Assembly (NCBI RefSeq): GCF_003403035.1
Contig: NZ_QURN01000004.1
Coordinates: 310,001 to 374,000, forward strand
From: Mesorhizobium denitrificans
Lineage (GTDB): Bacteria; Pseudomonadota; Alphaproteobacteria; Rhizobiales; Rhizobiaceae
Direction: 5' to 3'
DNA length: 64,000 nucleotides
The notes beneath the pieces were generated by a model. That model did no database searches. It saw only the letters and a list, made by a program, of their open reading frames with translations, and was not told the DNA's origin. Positions 45,603 through 54,413 of the stretch are shown in pieces (the stretch's first letter is position 1; every line of letters starts with the position of its first letter). Made by a program: the position numbers and the translations under genes.

Positions 45603-46193
45603 ATGGACTATTCGGCAGAAGTTGAAAAACACTACGAAGTTCGAGGTTGGTATTCCGCAGTCCACGAGATCCGGCACGACGGCGGGGACGCTGGTGGTAG
45701 TCTGATCAAGGTCGCGGCGGGCGTTATTATACGCAACCCCTATGCCGGCAAGTTCGACGGCGATCTGTCGAAGTTAATAAAGCCCAGTGCGGCCATTGGT
45801 CATGCGCTCGGAGAGCGGGCCGCAGCTTTGCTGGGGAACCGGCCAGTTGCGAGCTACGGCAAAGGCGGCATTGCCGGCACGGCTGGAGAGCAGGAGCATG
45901 TGGTTGCCTGCATTACCACCGCGTTCGGCAATCCGCTTCGCGAACAGGTTGGCGGCGGTAAGGCCTGGATATCGTCGGTGAGTAAGGTAGCCGCTGCCGG
46001 TACCGCCATCGATATTCCGCTCGCTCATAAGGACGAGCTCTACATTCGCTCTCATTACGACGCAGTTACATTTTCCGTGCCGGACGGTCCGCGCCCGGAT
46101 GAGCTTCTGATCTGCGTTGCTGTAGCGTCGGGTTCTCGCGTGCATGAGCGCGTCGGAGGCAAATCCGTGAATGACCTCAAGGCAACCGTCTAG
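45603..46193 (+). CDS. DUF1185 (amino-acid-synthesis family) protein in the vitamin B6 cluster
   Basis: A 196-residue protein of the DUF1185/amino acid synthesis family. The ATG at 45603 is chosen because AGGGG lies six bases ahead. Conserved features are GGSLIKVAAGVIIRNPYAGKF, ASYGKGGIAGTAGEQEH and DIPLAHKDELYIRSHYD. No enzyme function is assigned to the family as far as I know, and all steps of pathway I have other enzymes. Its place directly after MHPCO matches an unassigned gene I recall in M. loti. It may act on a reactive or side product of ring cleavage; that is only inference. Confidence 0.8.
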   Translation: MDYSAEVEKHYEVRGWYSAVHEIRHDGGDAGGSLIKVAAGVIIRNPYAGKFDGDLSKLIKPSAAIGHALGERAAALLGNRPVASYGKGGIAGTAGEQEHVVACITTAFGNPLREQVGGGKAWISSVSKVAAAGTAIDIPLAHKDELYIRSHYDAVTFSVPDGPRPDELLICVAVASGSRVHERVGGKSVNDLKATV

Positions 46194-46223
46194 GTCGATG
46201 GTACTCATGAAAGGACAGTCCTA

Positions 46224-46682
46224 ATGCCCCTTAATATCAAGGATCTGAAGATCACTTCCTCGGATTTCAAGCCGCTGGGGAAACTGCGCGACGAACATGC
46301 TGGCGACAAGGGCAATGTGCTGCCGAAGCTGACCGTCAGCGGTGTACCGGCAGGCACAAAGGAACTGGCGGTCATTTGTCATGATCCGGATGCGCCGTTG
46401 GCCAACGGCTTCACCCATTGGACGGTCTACGGCATTGATCCGGCTACCACCGATCTATCGAATGCTCAGGAAAAGTTTCGCGTAGGGCCAAACGGTGTTG
46501 GCGACAAGCAATATTACGGCCCCCAGCCGCCCGCCGGCCATGGCGAACATCACTATTACTTCTGGGTTTATGCATTGGACACCAATGTCGAAGGAACGCC
46601 TACCAGAGAAGAGTTCCTCCAGAAGTATGCCGGGAACATCATCGAACAAAATCGGATCGTCGGCATTTACGAAAACAAGTGA
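46224..46682 (+). CDS. YbhB/YbcL-type PEBP protein in the vitamin B6 cluster
   Basis: A 152-residue phosphatidylethanolamine-binding-like protein. It has the DPDAP loop (VICHDPDAPLANGFTHWTVYGI) and the GPQPPAGHGEHHYYFWVYAL block that form the anion pocket of this fold. No signal peptide, so cytoplasmic. Family members are thought to bind phosphate-bearing ligands; the pyridoxal 5'-phosphate family or a pathway anion could fit. It stands between DUF1185 and the decarboxylase and is part of the same operon. Function is unknown. Confidence 0.85.
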   Translation: MPLNIKDLKITSSDFKPLGKLRDEHAGDKGNVLPKLTVSGVPAGTKELAVICHDPDAPLANGFTHWTVYGIDPATTDLSNAQEKFRVGPNGVGDKQYYGPQPPAGHGEHHYYFWVYALDTNVEGTPTREEFLQKYAGNIIEQNRIVGIYENK

Positions 46683-46751
46683 GTTCTACGACGTCGGTGA
46701 TCGATAAAAATCAAATCCGATTGCCGATGTTAAGTACCGGGAGAATTTAAA

Positions 46752-47474
46752 GTGACGGATAAAAAGGCAGCGAAAGACAGGATCTTCGAGGAACTCGTTC
46801 TAGGTACGAAGATCCTTATAAATGAGGGAGTGCTGGACACTTTCGGCCATATCAGCGCCCGTGATCCTGAAGATCCCGGTAGCTTCTATCTGGCCAAGAA
46901 GATGGCGCCAAGCCTGATAACGACAGGTGACATCCAGCGCTACAATCTCGACGGTGAGACGACGGATAATCGCCCCTCATATCTGGAGCGCTTCATTCAT
47001 AGCGAAATCTACAAAGCGCGTCCCGATGTTCAGTGTGTTCTCCACAGCCACTCTCCCGCCGTTCTGCCTTATTGCTGCGTTGACCAGCCGCTTCGTCCGG
47101 TCATCCATATGGGAGCTTTTCTGGGCGACGCTGTTCCTGTCTATGAAATACGCGACAAGCACGGCGACAGCACAGATCTTTTCGGCAACGCAGAAGGTGT
47201 GTGCGCAGACATCGCCCAAACCCTCGGGAACTACCCAGTTGTTCTCATGGCGCGTCATGGTGTCGTCAATGTCGGCAATTCCATCCGCGAGGTGGTGTAC
47301 CGGGCGATCTATCTCGAGCTGAATGCATCCGTGCAAACGGCGAGCCTGCAAGTCGGCAAGATCAAATATCTGACACCGGGCGAAATCGAAATGGCAGGGA
47401 AGCTGGTTGGCGCCCAGATTGACCGCGGATGGGATCACTGGTCCCAGCGCCTGAAGTGGGCAGGCATGGCCTAA
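46752..47474 (+). CDS. HMPDC decarboxylase (class II aldolase fold)
   Basis: A 240-residue protein of the class II aldolase/adducin family. It starts with GTG after GGGAG. Metal ligands are seen at H98 and H100 ([12 protein letters not shown]) and H169 ([11 protein letters not shown]), with E79 nearby as the usual acid. In pathway I this fold decarboxylates 3-hydroxy-2-methylpyridine-4,5-dicarboxylate (HMPDC) to MHPC. The gene follows PEBP and precedes 4-pyridoxate dehydrogenase, as in M. loti (mlr6791). Plain aldolase activity is a possible alternative but the context favours the decarboxylase. Confidence 0.9.
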   Translation: MTDKKAAKDRIFEELVLGTKILINEGVLDTFGHISARDPEDPGSFYLAKKMAPSLITTGDIQRYNLDGETTDNRPSYLERFIHSEIYKARPDVQCVLHSHSPAVLPYCCVDQPLRPVIHMGAFLGDAVPVYEIRDKHGDSTDLFGNAEGVCADIAQTLGNYPVVLMARHGVVNVGNSIREVVYRAIYLELNASVQTASLQVGKIKYLTPGEIEMAGKLVGAQIDRGWDHWSQRLKWAGMA

Positions 47475-47513
47475 GCGTTTGACGCGACGATAACGAAAGC
47501 AGCGAACCTTACA

Positions 47514-49139
47514 ATGACGCACGCACAAAGCTACGACTACGTCATCGTTGGGGCCGGATCGGCCGGATGCGTGCTGGCCAACCGGCTGAGCGCCGATCCG
47601 AAATGTTCGGTGCTGTTGCTGGAGGCAGGTGGCTGGGACAAGGATCCCATGATCCATATCCCGCTCGGATGGGGAAAAATCCTGACCGAGCGGCGTCATG
47701 ACTGGATGTACTTCTGCGAACCTGAAGACAATGTTGGTGGTCGCAAGGTCGAGTGCGCGCGCGGCAAGGTCATCGGCGGATCATCCTCGACCAACGCCAT
47801 GGCCTATGTGCGTGGAAATCGCGGCGACTATGACCGATGGGCCGCCAGTGGGCTCAGCGATTGGTCCTACGAGAAGGTTTTGCCATACTTCCGCAAGCAG
47901 GAGCATTGGGAAGGCGGCGCAAGCCACTATCGGGGCGGTTCAGGCCCCCTCAGCACCCAGTTCTGCCGATACAAAGACGCGCTGATCGATGCTTTCGCGC
48001 AAGCAAGTGAGCAGGCAGGCTACGCGCAGACGGACGACTATAATGCCGAACACCAAGAAGGCTTCGGTCGCCTACAGATGACCATTTCAAATGGTCGGCG
48101 CAGTTCGACGGCATCCGCTTATTTGCGGCCCGCCTTGAAGCGTCCCAATCTCACCGTACTGACACAAGCGACCGCAACGAGAATCGTGCTGGATGGAACG
48201 CGCGCAACCGGCGTCGAGATCAACCATCGCGATAGCACCCAGACCATCAGCGCCAATAGGGAAGTGCTTCTTGCGGGCGGTGTCATCAATACGCCGCAAC
48301 TCATGATGCTTTCGGGAATAGGGGCTCATGACGAACTTGCAGCGCATGGGATCGAGACGAAGGTCACGCTGCCTTCGGTTGGCAAGAATCTGCAAGACCA
48401 TGTCTCCGTCATTCTCATGTACAAGCGCAAGACGCCGGGTCCGTTCCTGCGAATGATGCGAGCGGACCGCATCGGCCTGGACTTCGCCAAAACCTATCTC
48501 ACCGGCAAGGGTTTTTCCGGCGATGTTCCGGGCGGGGTCGTTGCCTTCCTGAAGAGCGGGCCCGATAGACCGTTGCCAGATGTGCAACTGCTGTTCACTG
48601 CAGCTCCCCTCGCCGCATGGCCGTATTTCGAGCCGTTCAAGGCACCGTTTCCCGACGGGTTCGCAACTCGCATCGTGGCGACACAACCGGAGAGCCGTGG
48701 CGCAGTGAAACTGGCCTCGGCGGATCCGTTGGCCGCGCCGCTTATTCACCAGAATTTCCTGGCCTCGCCCAAGGATTGGGAGTCTCTTCGCGCCGGCTTC
48801 CGGGTTGCAAGAAATCTTGCGGCCCAGCCGCAAATGCAGCCCTTCATCGAGGCGGAATTTTTCCCTGGGCCCAAATGCCAGGCAAACGATGAGATCGACG
48901 AGCATATCCGTCGCACCTCGATCACGGTCCATCACCCGGTAGGCACGTGCCGCATGGGAGCCGATGACGCTTCGGTTGTCGACCCGGTGTTGCGAGTTCG
49001 TGGGGTCAGCGGCCTGAGAGTAGTCGACGCATCTGTCATGCCTGATCTCGTCTGCGGCAATATCAATGCTGCCGTGATCATGATCGCCGAGAAAGCCGCC
49101 GACCTTATCGCAACGTCAAAAGGGAGCACGGCGGCATGA
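47514..49139 (+). CDS. 4-pyridoxate dehydrogenase (GMC flavoprotein)
   Basis: A 541-residue GMC enzyme: [21 protein letters not shown] loop, [13 protein letters not shown], and C-terminal [12 protein letters not shown], then [25 protein letters not shown]. It oxidises 4-pyridoxate at the 5-hydroxymethyl group to FHMPC and is described as membrane-bound in M. loti (mlr6792). It is distinct from the pyridoxine oxidase of the same family at the left of the cluster: the latter ends SGPIHAA, this one CGNINAA, closer to choline dehydrogenases. Overlaps the next gene by ATGA. Confidence 0.87.
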   Translation: MTHAQSYDYVIVGAGSAGCVLANRLSADPKCSVLLLEAGGWDKDPMIHIPLGWGKILTERRHDWMYFCEPEDNVGGRKVECARGKVIGGSSSTNAMAYVRGNRGDYDRWAASGLSDWSYEKVLPYFRKQEHWEGGASHYRGGSGPLSTQFCRYKDALIDAFAQASEQAGYAQTDDYNAEHQEGFGRLQMTISNGRRSSTASAYLRPALKRPNLTVLTQATATRIVLDGTRATGVEINHRDSTQTISANREVLLAGGVINTPQLMMLSGIGAHDELAAHGIETKVTLPSVGKNLQDHVSVILMYKRKTPGPFLRMMRADRIGLDFAKTYLTGKGFSGDVPGGVVAFLKSGPDRPLPDVQLLFTAAPLAAWPYFEPFKAPFPDGFATRIVATQPESRGAVKLASADPLAAPLIHQNFLASPKDWESLRAGFRVARNLAAQPQMQPFIEAEFFPGPKCQANDEIDEHIRRTSITVHHPVGTCRMGADDASVVDPVLRVRGVSGLRVVDASVMPDLVCGNINAAVIMIAEKAADLIATSKGSTAA

Positions 49140-50065
49140 CGATCAAGCGCATAGCCATCATTGGTATGGGCACGATGGGCCCGGGCATGGCGGCACGCCT
49201 TGCAAGGGGCGGCATGATTGTCACTGCGTACGACGTTGTTCCGGCGGCGATCGAGCGCGCTCACACCATGCTGAGCGCAGCCGAGTTGGTGCTCGACAAT
49301 CTAGGCACTGTGGCACCAGCCGGGGCTGAGGCTGTTCGCTTTACTGATGATATTGCAGATGCAATCTCCGGAGCCGATCTGATTATTGAGAACGTTCCTG
49401 AGAACATCTCAATCAAGGCTGAAGTCTATCGCACGATCGACGGAATGATTGCGCCGGATACGATCGTTGCGTCCGATACCTCGGGCATACCGATCACCAA
49501 GTTGCAGGCGCATATTTCCCATCCCGAGCGGATGGTGGGTATGCATTGGTCGAACCCGCCGCATATCGTCCCGATGATTGAAGTGATCGCAGGCGAGAAG
49601 ACCGCGCCCCAAACAGTGGCAACGATCCGCGAATTGATCCTCTCGATCGGCTTGCTGCCGGTTGTGGTGAAAAAGGATGTTCCGGGCTTCGTTGAAAACC
49701 GTGTTCTTTATGCATTGCTGCGCGAGGCGGTCGACCTTGTCGAGCGTGGTGTTATCGACCCTGAAGATCTCGATACATGCGTGTCGTGGGGGATCGGGTA
49801 CAAGATTGCCGTCATTGGACCGATGGCGCTGCTCGATATGGCGGGCCTCGATATTTACAAGTCCGTCTCGTCTTTTCTCAATGCGGACCTCTCCAACCGC
49901 GACGATGTCGCGCCGATGGTCCTGGAAAAAACGAACGCATCCAAGTTCGGCATCAAGTCGGGTGAAGGCATGTTCTCCTACACACCCGAGCAGACCAAGG
50001 CGCTGCAAGGCGAACGGGCGCGCAAGCTCGTTGCCGTGCGGCGCATCCTTGAAGGGCGGGATTAG
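49136..50065 (+). CDS. FHMPC dehydrogenase (3-hydroxyacyl-CoA dehydrogenase fold)
   Basis: A 309-residue NAD enzyme. The Rossmann loop is [16 protein letters not shown] (8-23). The catalytic stretch ([30 protein letters not shown]) and [12 protein letters not shown] resemble 3-hydroxyacyl-CoA dehydrogenases. In vitamin B6 pathway I it oxidises the 5-formyl group of FHMPC to give HMPDC. The match to M. loti mlr6793 is by position and family. Start ATG lies within the stop overlap of the preceding gene. Confidence 0.88.
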   Translation: MTIKRIAIIGMGTMGPGMAARLARGGMIVTAYDVVPAAIERAHTMLSAAELVLDNLGTVAPAGAEAVRFTDDIADAISGADLIIENVPENISIKAEVYRTIDGMIAPDTIVASDTSGIPITKLQAHISHPERMVGMHWSNPPHIVPMIEVIAGEKTAPQTVATIRELILSIGLLPVVVKKDVPGFVENRVLYALLREAVDLVERGVIDPEDLDTCVSWGIGYKIAVIGPMALLDMAGLDIYKSVSSFLNADLSNRDDVAPMVLEKTNASKFGIKSGEGMFSYTPEQTKALQGERARKLVAVRRILEGRD

Positions 50066-50067
50066 CA

Positions 50068-50895
50068 ATGTCGCACCTCGCCCACGCAAACGCCCGCAAG
50101 CAAACCGCAGTTCAAACCGACGAGTTGATCACGGCGAACGGCGTTTCGGTCGTTTTGGGCAATCAACTGATTTTGCAAAATATCGATCTCTCCATACCGC
50201 AGGGGTCTTTCGTCTCGCTTATTGGCCCATCCGGATGCGGAAAGAGTACCTTGCTCAAGGTGCTGGCCGGACTTGTGACGCCGACCAGCGGCAGTGTTTC
50301 TATCGCCGGGCTTTCGGCAACAGAGGCGGCGCGCAGGCGCATGATCGGGCTGGTATTCCAGGACGCAAACCTGCTGCCTTGGAAGAACGCCGTCGATAAC
50401 GCATCGATGCTGCTCAGCATCGCCAACAGGTCGCTTTCGCGCGCTGAGTTGCAGGCGCGCGGTCAGGAGATGCTGGAACTGGTGGGATTGGGTGACGCTT
50501 CCAACAAGTACCCGCATGAACTGTCAGGCGGAATGCGTCAGCGCGTAGCCATCGCGCGAGCCTTGGCGCTTGATCCGGCTGTGCTGCTGATGGACGAGCC
50601 ATTCGGCGCACTCGACGCTATTACGCGCGATTCAATGGGGCAGTCGCTGCTGGAGATATGGCAGCGCACCGGCAAGACAATTGTGCTCGTCACCCACTCC
50701 ATCGATGAGGCCGTTCATCTCTCTAACCACGTCCATGTGCTTGGGATCAGGCCCGGACGGATTACCGAGAGCATGGACATTGACTTGCCTTATCCGCGCG
50801 ATCTTTCGGTGGCGGAGGATCCCGAATTTGTGAAGCAAGCGGTCCACCTGCGCATGCTGCTCCGTGCGAGCCACCAACCCGGAGGCGCATCATGA
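50068..50895 (+). CDS. NitT/TauT-type ABC importer ATPase, vitamin B6 cluster
   Basis: A 275-residue ATPase of the SsuB/TauB/ThiZ group. Walker A GPSGCGKST, signature LSGGMRQRVAIARALA, Walker B VLLMDEPFGALD, and THSIDEAVHLSNHV are all present. It starts 2 bp after the FHMPC dehydrogenase gene, so it belongs to the degradation operon. It overlaps the permease gene by 4 bp. The importer probably brings in a vitamin B6 form or 4-pyridoxate. Confidence 0.87.
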   Translation: MSHLAHANARKQTAVQTDELITANGVSVVLGNQLILQNIDLSIPQGSFVSLIGPSGCGKSTLLKVLAGLVTPTSGSVSIAGLSATEAARRRMIGLVFQDANLLPWKNAVDNASMLLSIANRSLSRAELQARGQEMLELVGLGDASNKYPHELSGGMRQRVAIARALALDPAVLLMDEPFGALDAITRDSMGQSLLEIWQRTGKTIVLVTHSIDEAVHLSNHVHVLGIRPGRITESMDIDLPYPRDLSVAEDPEFVKQAVHLRMLLRASHQPGGAS

Positions 50896-51707
50896 CCGAT
50901 CAGCCTGTTACATATTCCGCCGATTCGCGGCTGGCATCGATCTGGAGTGCAGCGGCAGCCAGTTGGCTCCCACCGATCACGCTCATTCTGGCGATAGTCG
51001 TTGCGTGGGAAGCTGCGGTGCGGATCTTTTCGATTTCCTCCTTCATCATTCCGGCTCCCACGGAGGTTGCGAAATCGCTGGTCGCGCAGTGGGACACGCT
51101 CATGCAGGCGACGCTCGTGACGGCTGGCGAAATCCTGTTCGGGTTTGTGGTTTCAGTCGTCGTCGGTATTGCTATTGCGTTGATCATCGTGCGCTTCGAC
51201 TGGCTGGGCCGTGCGCTCTATCCATTGGTGGTGCTTTTTCAGAACGTTCCGAAGGTGGCGCTGGCACCGATCTTTATCCTTTGGTTCGGTTACGGGCTGG
51301 CCCCGAAGATCGGACTGATCCTCGTGATCGCCTTCTTTCCGGTAACGTTGTCGATGCTGGCGGGCATGAAGTCGGTGGACCACTCGCTGCTGTTACTGAT
51401 GAACTCGGTTGGTGCCAGTCGCACGCAGATCCTGTTCAGAATTCTTGTTCCACACTCACTGCCGAGCCTGATGGCGGGAACCAAGATCGCAGCGACGCTC
51501 AGCGTTATCGGCGCTATCGTCGGCGAATTCGCGGGCGCTTCGGACGGGCTCGGATACATCATCCAATTCGCTTCCACCCAGTTGGATACCGCGCTCGTTT
51601 TTGCTGCGCTGCTGCTCGTGTCGGTGCTGGGCGTTGCCTTCTATTACGCCGCCGAAATTCTTGAGCGCATCGTGGTGCCGTGGAGGCCGAAGTTCAACGA
51701 CGCGTAG
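50892..51707 (+). CDS. NitT/TauT-type ABC importer permease, vitamin B6 cluster
   Basis: A 271-residue permease with six helices and an EAA-type loop (LLLMNSVGASRTQILFRILVPHSLP). It is the membrane half that pairs with the preceding ATPase. It has the N-terminal soluble leader and the AWEAAVRIFSISSFIIPAPTEV segment common to SsuC/ThiX. Coupled to the ATPase gene by ATGA. The binding protein follows 34 bp later. Confidence 0.87.
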   Translation: MTDQPVTYSADSRLASIWSAAAASWLPPITLILAIVVAWEAAVRIFSISSFIIPAPTEVAKSLVAQWDTLMQATLVTAGEILFGFVVSVVVGIAIALIIVRFDWLGRALYPLVVLFQNVPKVALAPIFILWFGYGLAPKIGLILVIAFFPVTLSMLAGMKSVDHSLLLLMNSVGASRTQILFRILVPHSLPSLMAGTKIAATLSVIGAIVGEFAGASDGLGYIIQFASTQLDTALVFAALLLVSVLGVAFYYAAEILERIVVPWRPKFNDA

Positions 51708-51741
51708 TTGCCATATCGAGAGACATTAGAAAGGATCGAAC

Positions 51742-52752
51742 ATGCTGAGACGCTCGCTTATAAAAGCAATTACTTTAGCAGCCCTCGTCGGCACCGCTGG
51801 CCTAACTGGCGCGGCATCGGCCGCAGACAAGGTCAATGTGCAACTCGATTGGGTCGTGCGCGGCAATCACGCAATGTTCTTCGTCGGCAAGGAGAAAGGG
51901 TTCTTTTCAGAAAACGGCATAGACGTCGGCGAGATTCGCAAGGGTTCCGGCTCTCCCGACGCCATGCGGCTGGTGGGAAATGAGAACGCCGATTTCGGCT
52001 TTGGAGATCTGCCCACACTTGCAGTCGCCCGGTCGCAGAATGTCCCCGTTGTGGCATTGGCCGCGGTCAACCAGCACTCGCCACTGGCCATTATCTCGCT
52101 CGCCAAGACGAAAAAGCTCACCAGCCCGGCAGACCTGAAGGGGCTCACGATCGGCATTCACCCCGCGGGTTCAACCTACATTTTCTTCAGGGGGTTTTTG
52201 GCGGCAAATGGCCTCTCCGAGAAGGACATGACCTTGAACAGCGTGTCTCCGCCCTATGAGAGCTATCTGCTCCTCGGTCGCGTTCAAACAGTTGTCGGCT
52301 ATATCGATGCGGAGGTTCCCGAACTGGAGGCGAAGGCCGGTGGTCCGGGCTCGCTCAGCATCATGATGGGCGCCGACCATGGCTGGAAAGCCTACGGCTC
52401 CGGGTTGTTCACTTCACAGGCGATGATCGAAAAAAAGCCCGACGTCGTTGCCCGCTTCGTAAAGGCGTACAGGCAGGCGTTCGACTATGTTGTGGCGCAT
52501 CCTGAGGAAGCCGCCGAGATTACGGCCAAGGCCGTTCCCGGTTATGCCGAAAAGAAGGATGTGCTGCTGGCGCAGATCAACGCGGACATCGCATCGACCT
52601 TCACCAGCCCAGACACCAAGGAGCACGGTCTTGGCTGGATGACGAAAAAGCAGTGGGAAGAAACGCTGAAGACACTCACCGATCAGGGTGTCCTCAAGGC
52701 GCAACTTTCAGCTGATGATGTTTTCACTGACACCTTCCTGGCAAACAAATAG
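51742..52752 (+). CDS. NMT1/THI5-like ABC binding protein, vitamin B6 cluster
   Basis: A 336-residue periplasmic protein: signal peptide MLRRSLIKAITLAALVGTAG cut after ASA, then VNVQLDWVVRGNHAMFFVGKEKGFFSENGIDV, the classical opening of NMT1/THI5 and ThiY proteins. Members of this fold bind pyrimidine or sulfonate ligands. The yeast THI5 enzyme uses pyridoxal phosphate as precursor, so a pyridine ligand such as 4-pyridoxate or pyridoxine would suit the pocket. It closes the operon, unlike the other importers here where the binding protein comes first. Ligand is inference. Confidence 0.82.
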   Translation: MLRRSLIKAITLAALVGTAGLTGAASAADKVNVQLDWVVRGNHAMFFVGKEKGFFSENGIDVGEIRKGSGSPDAMRLVGNENADFGFGDLPTLAVARSQNVPVVALAAVNQHSPLAIISLAKTKKLTSPADLKGLTIGIHPAGSTYIFFRGFLAANGLSEKDMTLNSVSPPYESYLLLGRVQTVVGYIDAEVPELEAKAGGPGSLSIMMGADHGWKAYGSGLFTSQAMIEKKPDVVARFVKAYRQAFDYVVAHPEEAAEITAKAVPGYAEKKDVLLAQINADIASTFTSPDTKEHGLGWMTKKQWEETLKTLTDQGVLKAQLSADDVFTDTFLANK

Positions 52753-52791
52753 GAGACGAGTGGTGTCGGCACGGGGCAAGTTGATCAGCGT

Positions 52792-53217
52792 CTATAGGCA
52801 GGCCAGCCCGGCTTGCCCCATGTTGCACGAAACGGTGCGCTCGCCTTTGGCCGCGTCGGTTGGATCGAGCGTTATCTGTACGCGTGTGGCGTACGCGCGG
52901 CCGGCAAGGCCGCACCACAGCCGTTCGATGGGCAGGTTCTCGCGCTTGTCGTTGAGGATGGTGAATGTGCCGGTCTTCGGGTCGAACCAAAGCTCGCGCT
53001 GCTCACTCTTGCCCGATCCAACGCTTGTTATCTCGGACGAATACCAATGGGCGAAATCTGCATTGCAGGACAATTCCTCATTGCTTGCGTTCGAAATCGT
53101 CAGCGCCACCGGGCTCAGACCATCAGTGCCTTTGCGGACGATTACATGGTGCAACTCAACCGCACTGGCGAAGGATGTAAATGCCAGCAATGCCGGCAGA
53201 ACATAAGGAGCTTTCAC
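52792..53217 (-). CDS. small secreted protein of unknown function in the vitamin B6 cluster
   Basis: A 141-residue protein with a signal peptide (MKAPYVLPALLAFTSFASA), then a mature domain with three strands rich in hydroxy and charged residues (LHHVIVRKG, LTISNASNEELSCNADFAHWY) and four cysteines. It is oriented opposite to the degradation genes, convergent with the NMT1-like gene by 39 bp and divergent from the BMP-type gene by 99 bp. I do not recognise the family. A periplasmic role near the importers is possible. Confidence 0.65.
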   Translation of the reverse strand: MKAPYVLPALLAFTSFASAVELHHVIVRKGTDGLSPVALTISNASNEELSCNADFAHWYSSEITSVGSGKSEQRELWFDPKTGTFTILNDKRENLPIERLWCGLAGRAYATRVQITLDPTDAAKGERTVSCNMGQAGLACL

Positions 53218-53276
53218 TTTGCCTGAACCCCATGGGTAATTTTCTCAGGTAATATATCTCGCGTATGCGCAATAAA

Positions 53277-53292
53277 AACAAGAATATTTGTT
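53277..53292. promoter_or_regulatory. inverted repeat in the leader of the BMP-type operon
   Basis: AACAA (53277-53281) and TTGTT (53288-53292) form a short inverted repeat with a 6-base spacer in the 99-bp divergent gap before the BMP-type gene. It resembles a half-site of GntR-type operators but is short. Whether it is an operator is uncertain. Confidence 0.3.
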
Positions 53293-53316
53293 GGAACATC
53301 AAAGAAAGAGGGTAGC

Positions 53317-54345
53317 ATGATTAAGATTCTTAGGAACTTAGCAAGCGCAACTATACTGAGTGGTGTCTTGTTGGGCGGCGTTCACGCTGCCGAAGTTAAG
53401 TCTATAGCCATTCTAACACCTGAAGAAGGCACCGATTACGGCTGGAATCAGCAAGGCATCGACGCTGCAAAGGCAGCCGCCAAAGCCGCAGGCGTTGAAG
53501 TTGTCGTCGCCCAGGGGTTGGGTTACGGCGATGTGCGTCCAACGTTGCGGGAACTCGCTTCTGATGGCGCAAGCCTGCTGATCGCTCACGCAAGCGGTTA
53601 CAACACTGCGGCACCTGAAATCGCCCACGAATTGAAAGTTCCGGTCGCGATTGTGGATACGCCCGCCGGATTGGAAAAGGGCCTTGTTGCTGACTACACG
53701 TTGAGCGGCCACGAAGGCGCATATCTTGCAGGCCGTCTCGCGGCCAAGATGTCCCGGTCCAAGTCCGTCGGCATCGTTGTGTCGGGTGAGCCTCCATCAT
53801 GGAACTCGCAGTCGGCTGCTTTCGCGCAAGGCGTTAAGGCAGGAAACCCGGACGTCAAGATCACCTACGCGGTGATCGGGCCCGCCGCCTACAGCGATGC
53901 CGCAGGTGGCAAGCGTGTTACTGAAAGCGTGATTGCGTCAGGTGCCGACATCATCTTCGGTCAGGGCAATGGTTCGAGCTTCGGAATGTTGCAGGCCGTT
54001 GAAACGACCAAGGCGGCTGATGGCGGCAAGGTCTATTTCATCGATGTCATCGGCGACAAATCGCCGATCGACAAAGGCTTCCTGCTGTCGTCTGTCGTTT
54101 GGAACATCGAGCCGGTCTATGCGGCGATGATTGCCGACCTTAGGGCCGACACGTTTGGCACCAAGCACTACTCGATTGGCCTCAAGGATGATTCCGTGCA
54201 GCTGCTCAAGACCGCAGCCATCCCGGATGATGTCTGGGCCGAGATGCAGACCGTGCGCGAGGACATCATCTCCGGCAAGATCAAGGTTGAGCCGATCTTT
54301 GACGCCGCTGCGGTCCGGGCGCTTATGACCAGCGTTGCCCAATAG
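53317..54345 (+). CDS. BMP-family ABC binding protein
   Basis: A 342-residue periplasmic protein of the BMP/PnrA-like (purine nucleoside) family. Signal peptide MIKILRNLASATILSGVLLGG cut after HA-A; mature opening VKSIAILTPEEGTDYGWNQQGIDAAKAA. Signature stretches are GEPPSWNSQSAAFAQG and GADIIFGQGNGSSFGMLQA. Members bind nucleosides or heterocyclic bases. Its position inside the B6 cluster suggests a ring-containing vitamer such as pyridoxine or pyridoxamine. It begins the second importer operon; a hairpin follows it. Confidence 0.85.
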   Translation: MIKILRNLASATILSGVLLGGVHAAEVKSIAILTPEEGTDYGWNQQGIDAAKAAAKAAGVEVVVAQGLGYGDVRPTLRELASDGASLLIAHASGYNTAAPEIAHELKVPVAIVDTPAGLEKGLVADYTLSGHEGAYLAGRLAAKMSRSKSVGIVVSGEPPSWNSQSAAFAQGVKAGNPDVKITYAVIGPAAYSDAAGGKRVTESVIASGADIIFGQGNGSSFGMLQAVETTKAADGGKVYFIDVIGDKSPIDKGFLLSSVVWNIEPVYAAMIADLRADTFGTKHYSIGLKDDSVQLLKTAAIPDDVWAEMQTVREDIISGKIKVEPIFDAAAVRALMTSVAQ

Positions 54346-54365
54346 GCTCGCTGAAGATCAACTAT

Positions 54366-54392
54366 CAGAGGGGCGATTGTGTCGCCCCTCTG
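54366..54392. terminator. hairpin between the BMP binding protein and ATPase genes
   Basis: CAGAGGGGCGA (54366-54376) and TCGCCCCTCTG (54382-54392) form a perfect 11-pair stem with a 5-base loop. No T-run follows. It should reduce, rather than stop, transcription into the ATPase and permeases. Confidence 0.65.
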
Positions 54393-54413
54393 GACTATTC
54401 CCTGTTTCCAGTG

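Noticed and set aside
48087-48935. Minus-strand reading frame of 282 codons inside the 4-pyridoxate dehydrogenase gene
   Set aside because: Antisense shadow of a well-supported GMC enzyme gene.
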